A stretch of 64,000 nt of DNA, from NCBI GenBank assembly GCA_002331385.1, contig DCYB01000001.1, positions 310,001 to 374,000 on the forward strand. The letters run 5' to 3'. Below the pieces are notes generated by a model. That model searched no databases. It had not been told where the DNA came from and worked only from the letters and a program-made list of their open reading frames with translations. The DNA is from Comamonadaceae bacterium UBA2121 (lineage in GTDB: Bacteria > Pseudomonadota > Gammaproteobacteria > Burkholderiales > Burkholderiaceae_C). Below are positions 35,780-45,365 of the stretch, piece after piece; the stretch's first letter is position 1; every line of letters starts with the position of its first letter. The position numbers and the translations under genes are program-made.

Positions 35780-36610
35780 GTGCCCGACCACTCCACCCTG
35801 CTCACACCGCACTCCAGCGCAACTCACACGCCTTTGCAATTGCTCTGGCGGGACGAGCACATGGTGGCGGTCTACAAACCAGCAGGCTGGCTGGTGCACC
35901 GCACCGGGCTGGATGCAGGCGAGACGCGCTTTGTCATGCAGGCGCTGCGCGACCAGATCGGCCAGCATGTGTATCCCGTGCACCGCCTGGACAAAGGCAC
36001 TTGTGGCGTGCTCGTGATGGGCTTACATCCACAGGCTGCACGCGCGCTGGCGCAAGCGTTTCAAGGCCATCACACCCACAAGGAATACCTCGCCTTCGTG
36101 CGTGGCTGGGCGCCATCGGCCTGCGAGGTCGACCACGCCTTGCGCCCGGATGACGCGCCGCCGGATGCGCCGGTGCAGGACGCCCGCACGCACTTTCAAT
36201 GCCTTGCACAACTGGCGATCGATGAGAGCAGCGATGGCCGTTTCCCCACCACGCGTGCATCGCTGGTGCATGCGGTGCCGCTGACCGGCAGACGGCATCA
36301 GATCCGCCGCCACCTCAAACACATCGCGCATCCGATCATCGGCGACGCCACGCACGGAAAAGGCCCCCTCAATCGCTGGTGGGCCGAGCGACTGGGACTG
36401 CAGCGACTGTGGCTGCACGCATGGAAACTCAGCCTGCTGCACCCCGCCACCGGCGAGCGACTGCACCTGCACAGCGGCCTGACGCTGCCGGGTTCGGACC
36501 CAGCGCCTGCAACCCTCCAGCCATGCGTGCGCGACTGGCAGGAGCGATTGCTGTCATTGCCGTGGCACAACGCAGCGTGGCCACAATCCGCCCCATTTGT
36601 ATCCATGTAG
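35780..36610 (+). CDS. truC: tRNA pseudouridine-65 synthase TruC-like
   Basis: A 276-residue RluA-family pseudouridine synthase starting at a GTG. The catalytic Asp is D71 in HRLDKGTCG. The C-terminal half carries GRRHQIRRHLKHIAHPIIGD and the insert THGKGPLNRWW, which is typical of TruC rather than RluA/RluC/RluD. TruC isomerises U65 in tRNA-Ile and tRNA-Asp. The C-terminal tail after residue about 240 is longer than in E. coli. It is divergent from the DHH gene, with 77 nt between the starts. Confidence 0.85.
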   Translation: MPDHSTLLTPHSSATHTPLQLLWRDEHMVAVYKPAGWLVHRTGLDAGETRFVMQALRDQIGQHVYPVHRLDKGTCGVLVMGLHPQAARALAQAFQGHHTHKEYLAFVRGWAPSACEVDHALRPDDAPPDAPVQDARTHFQCLAQLAIDESSDGRFPTTRASLVHAVPLTGRRHQIRRHLKHIAHPIIGDATHGKGPLNRWWAERLGLQRLWLHAWKLSLLHPATGERLHLHSGLTLPGSDPAPATLQPCVRDWQERLLSLPWHNAAWPQSAPFVSM

Positions 36611-36733
36611 TTTCGCGGCTTGGTCTGACAAGGGGCGCGCGGCGCGCGCGCTTCTAATGGGCGGCACTGACATACGCCGAGCGCCCCGCTGAAATCGACT
36701 ACGGGCGCGCCAGCCACTTCCAGGAGATTCCGC

Positions 36734-36973
36734 ATGAAGAAAGCCTACGCAACCGTCCATGGAGAAGTGACTTACCGCGAAGGAGAAGGCGTGCCCATGC
36801 CCATCCAGCAAGGTCCGGTGGAGCTTGACTTTGCACCTGACAGCGTGACGCTGAGCTGGATGGATGACGCCAAGACCGCCGGCCTCGCCGCCATCCCGCG
36901 TGATGAATTCGATCGCTATGTGAAGGAAGGCAAAATCCGCCTGCTGCCCCAGCCATCGGAAGCCAACCAATAA
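36734..36973 (+). CDS. Small conserved-looking hypothetical protein
   Basis: A 79-residue acidic protein, MKKAYATVHGEVTYREGEG at the start, mostly beta-like, without a signal peptide or cysteine. AGGAG stands 9 nt before the ATG and codon use is like its neighbours, so it is very likely translated. I recognise no family. It is isolated between truC and the convergent YlqF GTPase gene. Confidence 0.7.
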   Translation: MKKAYATVHGEVTYREGEGVPMPIQQGPVELDFAPDSVTLSWMDDAKTAGLAAIPRDEFDRYVKEGKIRLLPQPSEANQ

Positions 36974-37033
36974 GCGCACCGCTGTAGCGCCTTGCACGAA
37001 ACAGGCGGCCGCATCAACAGCCCGTGAGCATGT

Positions 37034-37996
37034 CTATGGCTCGCGCCGGCGCTCGCGGCTGGCGTCCTTGCGCTGCTTGCGCTTATCCCACTCTGCTTTT
37101 TTGACGGCCCGGGCTTCCTCCTTGATGGCGGCCTCGGCCAACCAGCCTTCGAACTCCGCTGGCGTCTCCAGGGAAATGCGGCCCAGCACACCGCTGCGCA
37201 AATCGGTCAACACGATCTCCGCCGCCTTTTGCATGTTGAGCTTGCCGCCAGACATCACCGCGCCGCGCTTGCGTGCGATTCTCTCCAGCAGTTCATCGTC
37301 GTGCAGGGCCGCAATGTCCTCGACCCCAAGCCCCAGCTTGTAGCGCGCCTCGATATCTGCCGCATAGTGCTGCTTCAGGTACATCAGCAAATCCAGCGCC
37401 ACCACTTCTTCGTCGTAGGCATTGCGCCCGACCGCTCCTGTGGCGGCCAGCCGGTCGCCGCTCTGATCGACGATGATGCGCGGCCACAGCATGCCGGGCG
37501 TGTCCCACAAATAGAAGTCGTCCGCCAGCACGATGCGTTGCTCCTGCTTGGTGACACCTGCCTCATCGCCCGTCTTGGCCTGGCGCTTGGCCGAAAGCGT
37601 GTTGATCAGGGTGGACTTACCCACGTTGGGAATCCCGCAGATCAGCACCCGCATCGGGCGCGACAGCCCCTGCCGGTTCGGTGCAAGCACGCGGCACCCG
37701 TCGATGAGCTTGCGCGCGGGCGCAGCGTCCGACGCATCCAGCGCGATGGCATGCGTTTCCAGCTTGGCGTTGTACCAGTCAAGCCAGAGCGGCGTGCGGG
37801 TCGGGTCGGCCAGATCCTGTTTGTTGAGCACCTTGAGGGTGGGCTTGTGCCCTGTCATCTCGGCCAGCAACGGGTTGGCGCTGGAGCCGGGCAGGCGTGC
37901 GTCCAGCAACTCGATGACAACGTCGATGTCCTTCATGCGCTCGGCAATCGCCTTGCGCGTGAGATGCATATGACCGGGAAACCACTGAATGGCCAT
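37034..37996 (-). CDS. ylqF: Circularly permuted ribosome-assembly GTPase YlqF/RbgA
   Basis: A 320-residue GTPase. The G motifs come in permuted order: G4 NKQD at about 58-61, then G1 GIPNVGKS at about 121-128, then G3 DTPG at about 165-168. The N-terminus IQWFPGHMHLTRK is the YlqF/RbgA signature. RbgA acts in late 50S assembly in Gram-positive bacteria; beta-proteobacterial homologues are common but less studied. The C-terminal tail is highly basic (DKRKQRKDASRERRREP), fitting rRNA contact. Confidence 0.9.
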   Translation of the reverse strand: MAIQWFPGHMHLTRKAIAERMKDIDVVIELLDARLPGSSANPLLAEMTGHKPTLKVLNKQDLADPTRTPLWLDWYNAKLETHAIALDASDAAPARKLIDGCRVLAPNRQGLSRPMRVLICGIPNVGKSTLINTLSAKRQAKTGDEAGVTKQEQRIVLADDFYLWDTPGMLWPRIIVDQSGDRLAATGAVGRNAYDEEVVALDLLMYLKQHYAADIEARYKLGLGVEDIAALHDDELLERIARKRGAVMSGGKLNMQKAAEIVLTDLRSGVLGRISLETPAEFEGWLAEAAIKEEARAVKKAEWDKRKQRKDASRERRREP

Positions 37997-38050
37997 GGAA
38001 CTGTACTTTCACGAATAGAGACAATCGGCGTCCGGTGGTAGAAACGAGCC

Positions 38051-38365
38051 ATGTCAGCATTGAAATCCAACCCGCGCAGCAAACCAGACAGCGACATGCT
38101 GTTCAAAGGCATCGTCTGCGCGCTCATCGGCGCCATCATTCTTCTGGCCCCCTATTTTGCGCGCTCGCCTGACGTGCAGGAAATGATGCGCCAAGCCCAT
38201 ATTGTCGGCTGGTTTGCATTGGCCCTCGGGCTGGCGTTTCTGGTGCAGTTCGCGGTGCGCCGGCACAAGCGCCGCGCACTCGACGCCGAAACCGCCAGCT
38301 ACATCGAGCAGAACACGCCCCGCTCATCGTCCAACAGCCGATCACGATCGGGCCGCAAGAAGTGA
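38051..38365 (+). CDS. Small two-helix membrane protein
   Basis: A 104-residue protein with two predicted membrane helices (about 18-37, LFKGIVCALIGAIILLAPYF, and about 50-68, VGWFALALGLAFLVQF). A basic Ser/Arg-rich tail ends SRSRSGRKK. The topology would put both ends in the cytoplasm. No family recognised. It overlaps by GTGA the next gene, which in turn overlaps the TPP enzyme gene, so all three are probably co-translated. Confidence 0.7.
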   Translation: MSALKSNPRSKPDSDMLFKGIVCALIGAIILLAPYFARSPDVQEMMRQAHIVGWFALALGLAFLVQFAVRRHKRRALDAETASYIEQNTPRSSSNSRSRSGRKK

Positions 38366-38673
38366 GCTGCACCGAAGCGTCCTCCCGTGCAGATGCGCTC
38401 GCCGGGCTCGCCCGTGAGCGCCTTACGGGCGAGCTGGCACAGGCACGCGCACTTTTTAACGCCCTGCGCGAACACGCTGTCTGCCTGGGAGTCACGCTGC
38501 GCGCCACGCCGCCCGAGCCCACTACCTGCTGCGGCAGAGGCTGCAACGGCTGCGTCTGGGAAGGCTACTACGCCGCCGCCGAGTTCTGGCGCGAAGACGC
38601 CGTGCTGGCATGCACGCAAGTGCTCCAGACTTTCCCTTCCTCTCTTTCATCGGATCAACCGCACACCACATGA
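38362..38673 (+). CDS. Oxidoreductase-like Cys-motif protein
   Basis: A 103-residue protein starting at a GTG that overlaps the previous stop. Residues about 50-80 form the oxidoreductase-like N-terminal domain with its signature PPEPTTCCGRGCNGCVWEGY, a tight cluster of four cysteines likely to bind metal or an Fe-S centre. In eukaryotes this domain occurs in small mitochondrial proteins of unclear function. The stop overlaps the ATG of the TPP enzyme (ATGA). Confidence 0.78.
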   Translation: MSCTEASSRADALAGLARERLTGELAQARALFNALREHAVCLGVTLRATPPEPTTCCGRGCNGCVWEGYYAAAEFWREDAVLACTQVLQTFPSSLSSDQPHTT

Positions 38674-40385
38674 GCAAGACCATGGAGACAAAAAAAATCA
38701 CATCAACCCCAGCGCGCACCGGCGGACAGGTGCTGGTGGACCAGCTCGTCACGCACGGCGTAAAGCAGCTTTTTTGCGTGCCCGGCGAAAGCTATTTAGC
38801 TGCGCTGGACGCATTGCACGACGCCAAGGTGGACGTCACCATCTGCCGCCAGGAAGGCGGCGCCGCGATGATGGCCGAGGCACAAGGCAAGCTCACGGGC
38901 CAGCCGGGCATCTGCTTTGTCACGCGCGGACCGGGCGCGACCAACGCCTCTGCTGGCATCCACATCGCGCACCAGGACTCGACCCCGCTGATCGTCTTCG
39001 TCGGCCAGGTGGCACGTGGCATGCTCGGGCGTGAAGCGTTTCAGGAACTGGACTACGGCGCCGTCTTCGGCACCATGACCAAGTGGACCGTGCAGATCGA
39101 TGACGCCGCCCGCATTCCAGAAATCATCTCGCGCGCCTTTCACGTCGCCACCTCGGGCCGCCCCGGCCCGGTGGTGATTGCGCTGCCAGAAGACATGCTG
39201 ACCGACGTGGTCGAAGTGGCCGACGCGCGCCCGTATTCCATCACGGAAACCGCCCCCGGCGCGCAGGCCATGGCCGAGTTCAGGCAGCGCCTCGAACAGG
39301 CCGAGCGCCCCGTCGTCATCGTCGGCGGCACGCGCTGGAATGAACACGCCGTCCAACAACTCTCCACCTTTGCCGATGCGTGGCAAGTGCCGGTGTATTG
39401 CTCGTTCCGGCGGCAAATGCTCTTTCCCGCCAACCATGCCAGTTATGGCGGAGATCTGGGATTGGGCGTAAACCCCAAGCTGCTGGCCCGCATTCGCGCC
39501 AGCGATCTGGTGATCGTGCTCGGCGGCAGGCTGTCCGAAATCGCTTCGCAAAGCTACGAGTTGTTTGGCATCCCCACGCCGCAGCAAGACATGATCCACG
39601 TGCATGCGGATGCCAACGAGCTCGGCCGCCTCTACCACGCGGCGCAAGCCATCAACGCCACCCCCCAAGCCATGGCCGCCGCACTCGCCGATCTGGGCAC
39701 GCCCGCAAGTGCGCCGCGCTGGGCGCAGCACACGCACGACGCGCACGCCGAATATCTGGCGTGGAGCGATCCCAGCGCGATCCGCATCCCCGGCGACCTG
39801 CAAATGGGCGAGATCATGCAGCACCTGCGCGACGTATTGCCCGCCGACACCATCTTCTGCAATGGCGCAGGCAATTTCGCCACCTGGGTGCATCGCTTCT
39901 GGCCGTTCACCACCTTCGCCAGCCAACTCGCACCCACCAGCGGCTCGATGGGTTATGGCCCGCCAGCAGGCGTGGGTGCCAAGCGACTGTGGCCGCAGCG
40001 CGAAGTGGTGATCTTTGCGGGTGACGGCGATTTCCTCATGCACGGCCAAGAATTCGCGACCGCGATCCAGTACCAGTTGCCCATCATCGTTGTCATTCTC
40101 GACAACGCCATGTACGGCACCATCCGCATGCATCAGGAGCGCGAATATCCCGGGCGCGTCAGCGGCACCGAGCTGAAAAACCCCGACTTTGCCGCGTATG
40201 CGAAAGCCTTTGGCGGACACGGCGAGCGCGTGGAAAAAACCGCAGAATTCGCCCCCGCGCTGGAACGTGCCCGCGCCAGCGGACTGCCCAGCATTCTTCA
40301 CTGCTTCATCGACCCCGAGGCCATCACGCCCACCGGCACGCTGAGCGGAATCCGCAAGGCCGCGCAGGAACGCGCAACGCCGTAA
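38670..40385 (+). CDS. Thiamine-diphosphate enzyme, acetolactate-synthase-like
   Basis: A 571-residue ThDP enzyme with the usual three domains. The ThDP-activating Glu is in CRQEGGAAMMAEAQGKLTG. The middle domain is around PVVIVGGTRWNEHAVQQL. The ThDP/Mg motif reads GDGDFLMHGQE to VILDNAMYGTI. It is not the biosynthetic IlvB type by context, since no regulatory subunit or ilvC is adjacent, so the reaction (acetolactate synthase, decarboxylase or carboligase) is open. Its ATG overlaps the preceding Cys-motif gene. Confidence 0.85.
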   Translation: MSKTMETKKITSTPARTGGQVLVDQLVTHGVKQLFCVPGESYLAALDALHDAKVDVTICRQEGGAAMMAEAQGKLTGQPGICFVTRGPGATNASAGIHIAHQDSTPLIVFVGQVARGMLGREAFQELDYGAVFGTMTKWTVQIDDAARIPEIISRAFHVATSGRPGPVVIALPEDMLTDVVEVADARPYSITETAPGAQAMAEFRQRLEQAERPVVIVGGTRWNEHAVQQLSTFADAWQVPVYCSFRRQMLFPANHASYGGDLGLGVNPKLLARIRASDLVIVLGGRLSEIASQSYELFGIPTPQQDMIHVHADANELGRLYHAAQAINATPQAMAAALADLGTPASAPRWAQHTHDAHAEYLAWSDPSAIRIPGDLQMGEIMQHLRDVLPADTIFCNGAGNFATWVHRFWPFTTFASQLAPTSGSMGYGPPAGVGAKRLWPQREVVIFAGDGDFLMHGQEFATAIQYQLPIIVVILDNAMYGTIRMHQEREYPGRVSGTELKNPDFAAYAKAFGGHGERVEKTAEFAPALERARASGLPSILHCFIDPEAITPTGTLSGIRKAAQERATP

Positions 40386-40477
40386 ATAGCAACGAAGGCG
40401 GCATGGACCACACCGCCATCGCACGACCGGCGGGCCGCTATACTGGCCCGCCTTCCAGCCTCTGTGATTCTTGTGCC

Positions 40478-41518
40478 ATGTCTTTGACAGCCCTTCTTCT
40501 ACGTCCCTTGGCGCTGGCGGGGCTGCTGAGCCTTGCCGCCTGCGCCAGCCAGCCGCAGTCCACAACGCACGCGCCCGCATCACCCACAACGCCCACCGGC
40601 GCGTCCACCACTGCACCCATCCGGATCGGCCTTGCGCTGGGCGGCGGCGCGGCCAAGGGTTTTGCGCACATCGGTGTGATCAAGATGCTCGAAGCCAACG
40701 GCTTCACGCCCGCTGTCGTCGCGGGCACCAGCGCCGGCAGCGTGGTCGGTGCGATGTACGCCAGCGGCATGAACTCGTTTGAATTGCAGGAAAAAGCCGT
40801 CGCCCTCGACGAAGCAAAAATCCGCGATTTGCAACTCTCGTCCGGTGGATTGGTGCTGGGCCAGAAGCTCGAAGACTACGTGAACGAGCAGGTGCGCCAC
40901 AAGCCACTCGACCAACTCGGCAAACCCTTCGTTGCCGTATCCACCCGACTGGAAGACGGTGAGCGCACCGTGTTTTCCGTGGGCAATACGGGCCAGGCCG
41001 TGCGCGCATCCAGCAGTGTGCCCGGAGTGTTCCAACCCGTTGCGATCGGCAAATTTCACTATGTTGACGGCGGCATCACCAGCCCCGTTCCGGTGGACGC
41101 CGCGCGCAAACTGGGCGCAGACATCGTGATCGCCGTGGACATCTCCAACAAAGCCCGTGGCACCACGCCCGGCAACATGCTGGGTGCACTCAACCAGTCC
41201 ATCGCCATCATGGGGCAAAAACTCGGACAGGCCGAACTGGCACGCGCCGACGTCACCATCCGACCCAAAGTGCTCGATATCGGCCCGGCCGATTTCAGCC
41301 AACGCGCCAACGCTATCCTCGAAGGCGAAAAAGCCGCCGTCGCCGCCATGCCCGAAATCCGCCAGCGCGTCGCCGCGCTGCAAGCCGAACGCGCTCGCGC
41401 CACGCAACACGCCCAACAACAGGCCGAAGCCGCACGCTACAAGGAATGCATGGACAACCGCTCGCGCATGCAAAAGCTCTCCGGCATGGTGGGCCTGGAC
41501 GGCTCCTGCGAGCGCTGA
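40478..41518 (+). CDS. Patatin-like phospholipase lipoprotein
   Basis: A 346-residue lipoprotein (lipobox SLAAC, Cys about residue 22). The patatin domain starts near residue 48. The oxyanion GGGAAKG and the nucleophile S85 in GTSAGS are visible, and the catalytic Asp is in YVDGGITSPVPV. It belongs to the RssA/NTE-like group of serine acylhydrolases. The C-terminal 60 residues are helical and Arg/Ala/Gln rich, outside the domain. It converges with the next gene, with a 9-nt gap. Confidence 0.88.
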   Translation: MSLTALLLRPLALAGLLSLAACASQPQSTTHAPASPTTPTGASTTAPIRIGLALGGGAAKGFAHIGVIKMLEANGFTPAVVAGTSAGSVVGAMYASGMNSFELQEKAVALDEAKIRDLQLSSGGLVLGQKLEDYVNEQVRHKPLDQLGKPFVAVSTRLEDGERTVFSVGNTGQAVRASSSVPGVFQPVAIGKFHYVDGGITSPVPVDAARKLGADIVIAVDISNKARGTTPGNMLGALNQSIAIMGQKLGQAELARADVTIRPKVLDIGPADFSQRANAILEGEKAAVAAMPEIRQRVAALQAERARATQHAQQQAEAARYKECMDNRSRMQKLSGMVGLDGSCER

Positions 41519-41527
41519 ACAAAGAAC

Positions 41528-42208
41528 TTACCTGCCCTTGCGCTGCGTCGCCTTCACCTCGACCAGCTCTCCGCCCTTGATCCGAAAACTCCGCTGCACC
41601 CGCTTGCCCGGCGGCGAAGCCATGCTGTCGTTCGGCCCGCGCTCCAGAAACGTCACGCGCAACTGCTGAGTCGTGGCATCAAACACCAGACGTTCCGGCA
41701 CCACCCGATCACCCAGCGGCACGAGCCGTGAACCATGGCGCCCCGTGCCCTCGGCAGACACCAGACCCAAAGAAACAAAGACGCCGCTTCCACCCGGTTG
41801 GTTGGCGATGAGCACCGCGGAATATTTCCGACCATCGCGCGTCGTAAACCCCAACGCCGTTGCATCCGACGCATCCAGCAACCGATAGGCCGCAAACTCC
41901 GATACGCCCATCCCCTCTCCGACTGGCTGCTGCGACGTGGGATCAATAAACCCCTGCTCGAACCCGTCAGCACAACCGCTCGCCGGTAAGGCCACCTCCG
42001 CCTTTGTCGTCGTGTTGCGGCACACCGCCAAAGCGGGCTTCATCGCACCGTTGCCGCTGTCGTAGATATAGACAACACCGTTGTGCAACGGCACAGCCAT
42101 GCCCTCATCATGAAAAACCGCATTCGCCGCATCAGGCACCGCTGCCTGCGCATTGAAGCCAGCAAGGGCGAGGGCACTGAACACCAACGATCGTGCAAGC
42201 AAACGCAT
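41528..42208 (-). CDS. Exported hypothetical protein
   Basis: A 226-residue protein with a clear signal peptide (MRLLARSLVFSALALAGFNAQA) cleaved after about residue 22; AAGGAG lies 8 nt before this ATG. The mature part has two cysteines close together (AVCRNTTTKAEVALPASGC) and beta-rich segments such as GVYVFDATTQQLRV-like strands near the C-terminus. I recognise no family. It is bounded by the tandem repeat region upstream and the patatin gene downstream. Confidence 0.7.
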   Translation of the reverse strand: MRLLARSLVFSALALAGFNAQAAVPDAANAVFHDEGMAVPLHNGVVYIYDSGNGAMKPALAVCRNTTTKAEVALPASGCADGFEQGFIDPTSQQPVGEGMGVSEFAAYRLLDASDATALGFTTRDGRKYSAVLIANQPGGSGVFVSLGLVSAEGTGRHGSRLVPLGDRVVPERLVFDATTQQLRVTFLERGPNDSMASPPGKRVQRSFRIKGGELVEVKATQRKGR

Positions 42209-42338
42209 GAGAAGTTCTCCTTTTTTCGTAATGGAAACTGAGCGACTCCGGTCAACGGCCACTACACCTGCCATCTACCGAAGAGGCGACCTAAATTACA
42301 AACGGAAGCAATTATAGAAATGTGATTGCGGCGCAGTG

Positions 42339-43061
42339 CCCTCACCCCAACCCTCTCCCGCAAGCGGGAGAGGGAGCAAGACCAGCAGAGCGCGCGCACC
42401 GCACCGCTGCTGCGCCGCAGGACGCAGCAGCCACCTCCCCCGAAAACTGACTTGCGGCGGATGTTTGAACGGCGCGCACGCAGTGCGCATAGTGAGTTCC
42501 GCCGCACCAACGCCTTTGCTTTGGTTACTTTCATTTGGCACGACAAATGAAAGTGACTGCGCCGCCGGGGCGCACTCCCCGGCTCCGGGAAATAAAGGAA
42601 GAGCAGATTCAAGCTACAAAGCAACGACAGCGCCACAAGAACCAACAAGGCGCACAAGCAGGGGCCGCATTCACCCTCACCCCTACCCTCTCCCGCAAGC
42701 GGGAGAGGGGGCAAGACAAGCAGAGCGCGCGCACAGAACCGCTGCTGCGCCGCAGGACGCAGCAGCCACCTCCCCAAAACTGACTTGCGGCGGCTGTTTG
42801 AACGGCGCGCTCGCAGAGCGCACAGTGAGTTCTGCCGCATGAACGCCTTTGCTTTGGTTACTTTCATTTGGCAAGACAAATGAAAGTGACTGCGCCGCCG
42901 GGGCGCACTCCCCGGCACCGGGAAGTAACGGAAGAACAGGTTCAAGCTACGAGGCAACGACAGCGCCACAAGAAAAAAGCAAAGCGCACGAACAGAGGCC
43001 GCATTCACCCTCACCCCAGCCCTCTCCCGCAAGCGGGCGAGGGGGCAAGACAGGCGCATGA
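42339..43061. repeat. Tandem repeat, period 334-335 bp, 2.2 copies, with REP-like palindromes
   Basis: Direct copies begin at 42339, 42674 and 43008 (the last is cut after about 55 bp). Each starts with CCCTCACCCC and an 11-bp palindrome CCCTCTCCCGC-AA-GCGGGAGAGGG (42351-42374 in copy 1). Each full copy also holds a second hairpin, ACTTTCATTTG-N6-CAAATGAAAGT (42527-42554 in copy 1). Copies differ at roughly one base in ten. Such CCCTCTCCCGC elements occur scattered in many Burkholderiales and Xanthomonas genomes and behave like REP/MITE sequences. Open frames across it are by-products of the repeat. It fills the 890-nt gap between two genes. Confidence 0.85.
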
Positions 43062-43100
43062 AAAAAGATCGCCATCGCCCACATCAGGCAGCTCAAGCCC

Positions 43101-45365
43101 CTATCGCTTCAACAACCGATCCGCATCCTTGCGCATCTGCCCCGCGAGCACTTCGGCCTGCCCCAAGCGCCGCACAAACCATGGCATGAGACTGCCCTCC
43201 CAGCCCTTGGGCACATGCTCCGGCCCGGGCGCGACGAGATGGTCGAGCGCGGGCTCCACAGGGGCGTCTGCATCGATGGTGGGAACGCGCTGTTCCTTGC
43301 CGGACAGGAGGTGGGTAATGCGATCACTCGCGCGAATCAGTGGCTCTTCCAGCAACTCGCTGTGCAGATTGCCACGTCGCATCAACAGCAGCGTCTTGAC
43401 GGCGGTGAGCTGCGCCAGCAGTTGGTAGGAATGGGCCTGCAGGCGCTCCAGCGGCAGCAAGGGTGGCTGTACGGCGCGGGGCTCTTTAAGCGAGCGTTCG
43501 GCGGCCAGCACAAGTGCGGAGAGGCTATCGTACGCTTCCTTGCGTGCAAGGCGCCAATTGAGTTCGGGCGCGTTGTCCACGGCATTGAGCTGGGCGAGAT
43601 CAAGCGCCGTGCGCGCGTGGTCGATTTGCGACTTGATCACGCGGCGTACCAGATTGGGGATTTGCGAGCGCTCCCACGCAGGTAGGACGTATGAAAACAC
43701 CCACGCAATGCCCGCGCCCAGCAGCGTATCGACCGTGCGCTCGAACAGGGCAAACACGGTGCTGGTCGAGGCATGCAGCATGTGCGACTGGATCAGACCC
43801 AGCACCGTGGCGGCGACTGCGGTGTAGAGGTACATGCGCAGTGCCAGCCCGTGCGCAAACGCCTGCGCCACGGTCAGGCACAGCACCATCACGATGAAGC
43901 TGGGGTGCGCGGAGAGAATCGACAGCGCGAGCACGCAACCTAGCAGCGTGCCACCCACGCGCAGGTTGCGGCGCTCCAGAGTCTGCGCAAGGCTGCCGCG
44001 CAGCACGACGACGATGGTCAGAAAAATCCAGTACTCGTGCGTGCCCCATGGCAGAAACAGCGAAATGACGTAGGCGGTGGCAATTGCCAATGCAGCGCGC
44101 ACCGCATGGCGCAGCGCAGGAGCGCGCCAGTTCCAGAGCGTGTAGAACGGCTTGATGGACCACGCCACCGGGCTCACGAACAAGTGCCAACTGGTGCGCA
44201 CTGCAGCCAGATCGGGCTGCGCCTCGCCACGCGCCAGTGCTGTCATGCGCTGCAGTTCGTCCCCCAGATTGGCCATGCGATCGGTGAGCGAGTTCACCAG
44301 CGCATCGGGCGTGGGGCTGCCCTGCGCCAGTGCCTTGTTTCCCTCCGACTGCACATCATCCGCCGCGGCAAACCGCAGACTGGCCAATGCCGCGCGTCGG
44401 TCTTGCGCGTGCGCAGGGGTGCGGCCAAAAAGCAGTGCGTCGGCCAGATCATCCGTGTCACGCGCCAGCACCAGCAGCATGTCGTGCATCTGCGCCAACA
44501 CCGCGCCATGGCCTGCGTGCTGCTTGAGTGCATCCAAGTCCAACGCGCTGGCGATCAGGTGGTCGCGCATGTCGAGCATGTGCAGGAACATGGCGGCAAG
44601 GCGTTGGCGCTCGATGCTGTCGGGCGTCTCGAACACCACGTCGCGTGTGGACTGGATCTGGTCGGCCAATGCGGCTTGGCGCAGCAGCAAACGGCTGATC
44701 AGTCCGCCCGATGCTTCGCTGCGGCGCTCGGGCGTGTCTTCACCAAACTGCTGCGCTTGCAGTCGCAGCAGATCGGCCAGCATCAACAGCGTGTCTGCCA
44801 ACAGCAGCACGCGATAACGCGCGTTCAGCAGCCGGTGCACGATGCAGGAGTACAGCACGTATAAAAATGCACCGAGCGCGAAATAGCCGGTGACTTGCAG
44901 CGCCGCATCGAATCGCTTGAGTTCGGGCGGTGGCGGCACGGCCAGCGAGAAGATGATGGCGAACATCAGCGCGATGGCCACGGGCGCACCCTTCTTGCCC
45001 CACGCCATGCCGAGAAACACCACGAAGGTCGCCGCCACGATCAGCACGCCCAGCAACGGCGGTGAGGTGTGCAACATCTGCACGCCAAAGAACAGCGGCA
45101 CGCCCAGCAAGGGCGCGGGCAGCATTTGCCGGAACTTGCCTTTGCGCGGGCCCGCGACGTCCGGCGGAATGGCAACGACTGTGCCGACCGCTGCGGCCGC
45201 GCCGGCAAACGCACCCAGCAACAGGCCCACGCTGGCGGAGATCAGCAGATAGCCTGCCGCCACCGCGTAGCCGTTGGTCATGTAGTAACTGAGCAGCACC
45301 CGCAGCGCAGCGAGTGCATGCTGGTGCATGGCAACGCGGGTGAAGCGCGCCGCCAGTGGCGTCAT
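43101..45365 (-). CDS. FUSC-family inner-membrane protein (YccS/AaeB-like)
   Basis: A 754-residue protein with two blocks of about five to six membrane helices: one at the N-terminus (AVAAGYLLISASVGLLLGA on) and one in the middle (HAVRAALAIATAYVISLFLPW to LGAGIAWVFSYVLP). Each is followed by a soluble helical domain. This is the fusaric-acid-resistance/YccS layout, associated with efflux of aromatic acids or with unknown roles. Its ATG overlaps the gshA stop (ATGA), so it is coupled to glutathione synthesis. The C-terminal ends with KDADRLLKR. Confidence 0.85.
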   Translation of the reverse strand: MTPLAARFTRVAMHQHALAALRVLLSYYMTNGYAVAAGYLLISASVGLLLGAFAGAAAAVGTVVAIPPDVAGPRKGKFRQMLPAPLLGVPLFFGVQMLHTSPPLLGVLIVAATFVVFLGMAWGKKGAPVAIALMFAIIFSLAVPPPPELKRFDAALQVTGYFALGAFLYVLYSCIVHRLLNARYRVLLLADTLLMLADLLRLQAQQFGEDTPERRSEASGGLISRLLLRQAALADQIQSTRDVVFETPDSIERQRLAAMFLHMLDMRDHLIASALDLDALKQHAGHGAVLAQMHDMLLVLARDTDDLADALLFGRTPAHAQDRRAALASLRFAAADDVQSEGNKALAQGSPTPDALVNSLTDRMANLGDELQRMTALARGEAQPDLAAVRTSWHLFVSPVAWSIKPFYTLWNWRAPALRHAVRAALAIATAYVISLFLPWGTHEYWIFLTIVVVLRGSLAQTLERRNLRVGGTLLGCVLALSILSAHPSFIVMVLCLTVAQAFAHGLALRMYLYTAVAATVLGLIQSHMLHASTSTVFALFERTVDTLLGAGIAWVFSYVLPAWERSQIPNLVRRVIKSQIDHARTALDLAQLNAVDNAPELNWRLARKEAYDSLSALVLAAERSLKEPRAVQPPLLPLERLQAHSYQLLAQLTAVKTLLLMRRGNLHSELLEEPLIRASDRITHLLSGKEQRVPTIDADAPVEPALDHLVAPGPEHVPKGWEGSLMPWFVRRLGQAEVLAGQMRKDADRLLKR

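Noticed and set aside
38796..40616. 606-codon open frame antisense to the ThDP enzyme
   Set aside because: Same reason: a shadow of a confident gene.
42336..43061. Several open frames on both strands in the tandem repeat region
   Set aside because: They are created by the repeat unit itself, share the same repeated peptides and cross palindromes; no ribosome sites.
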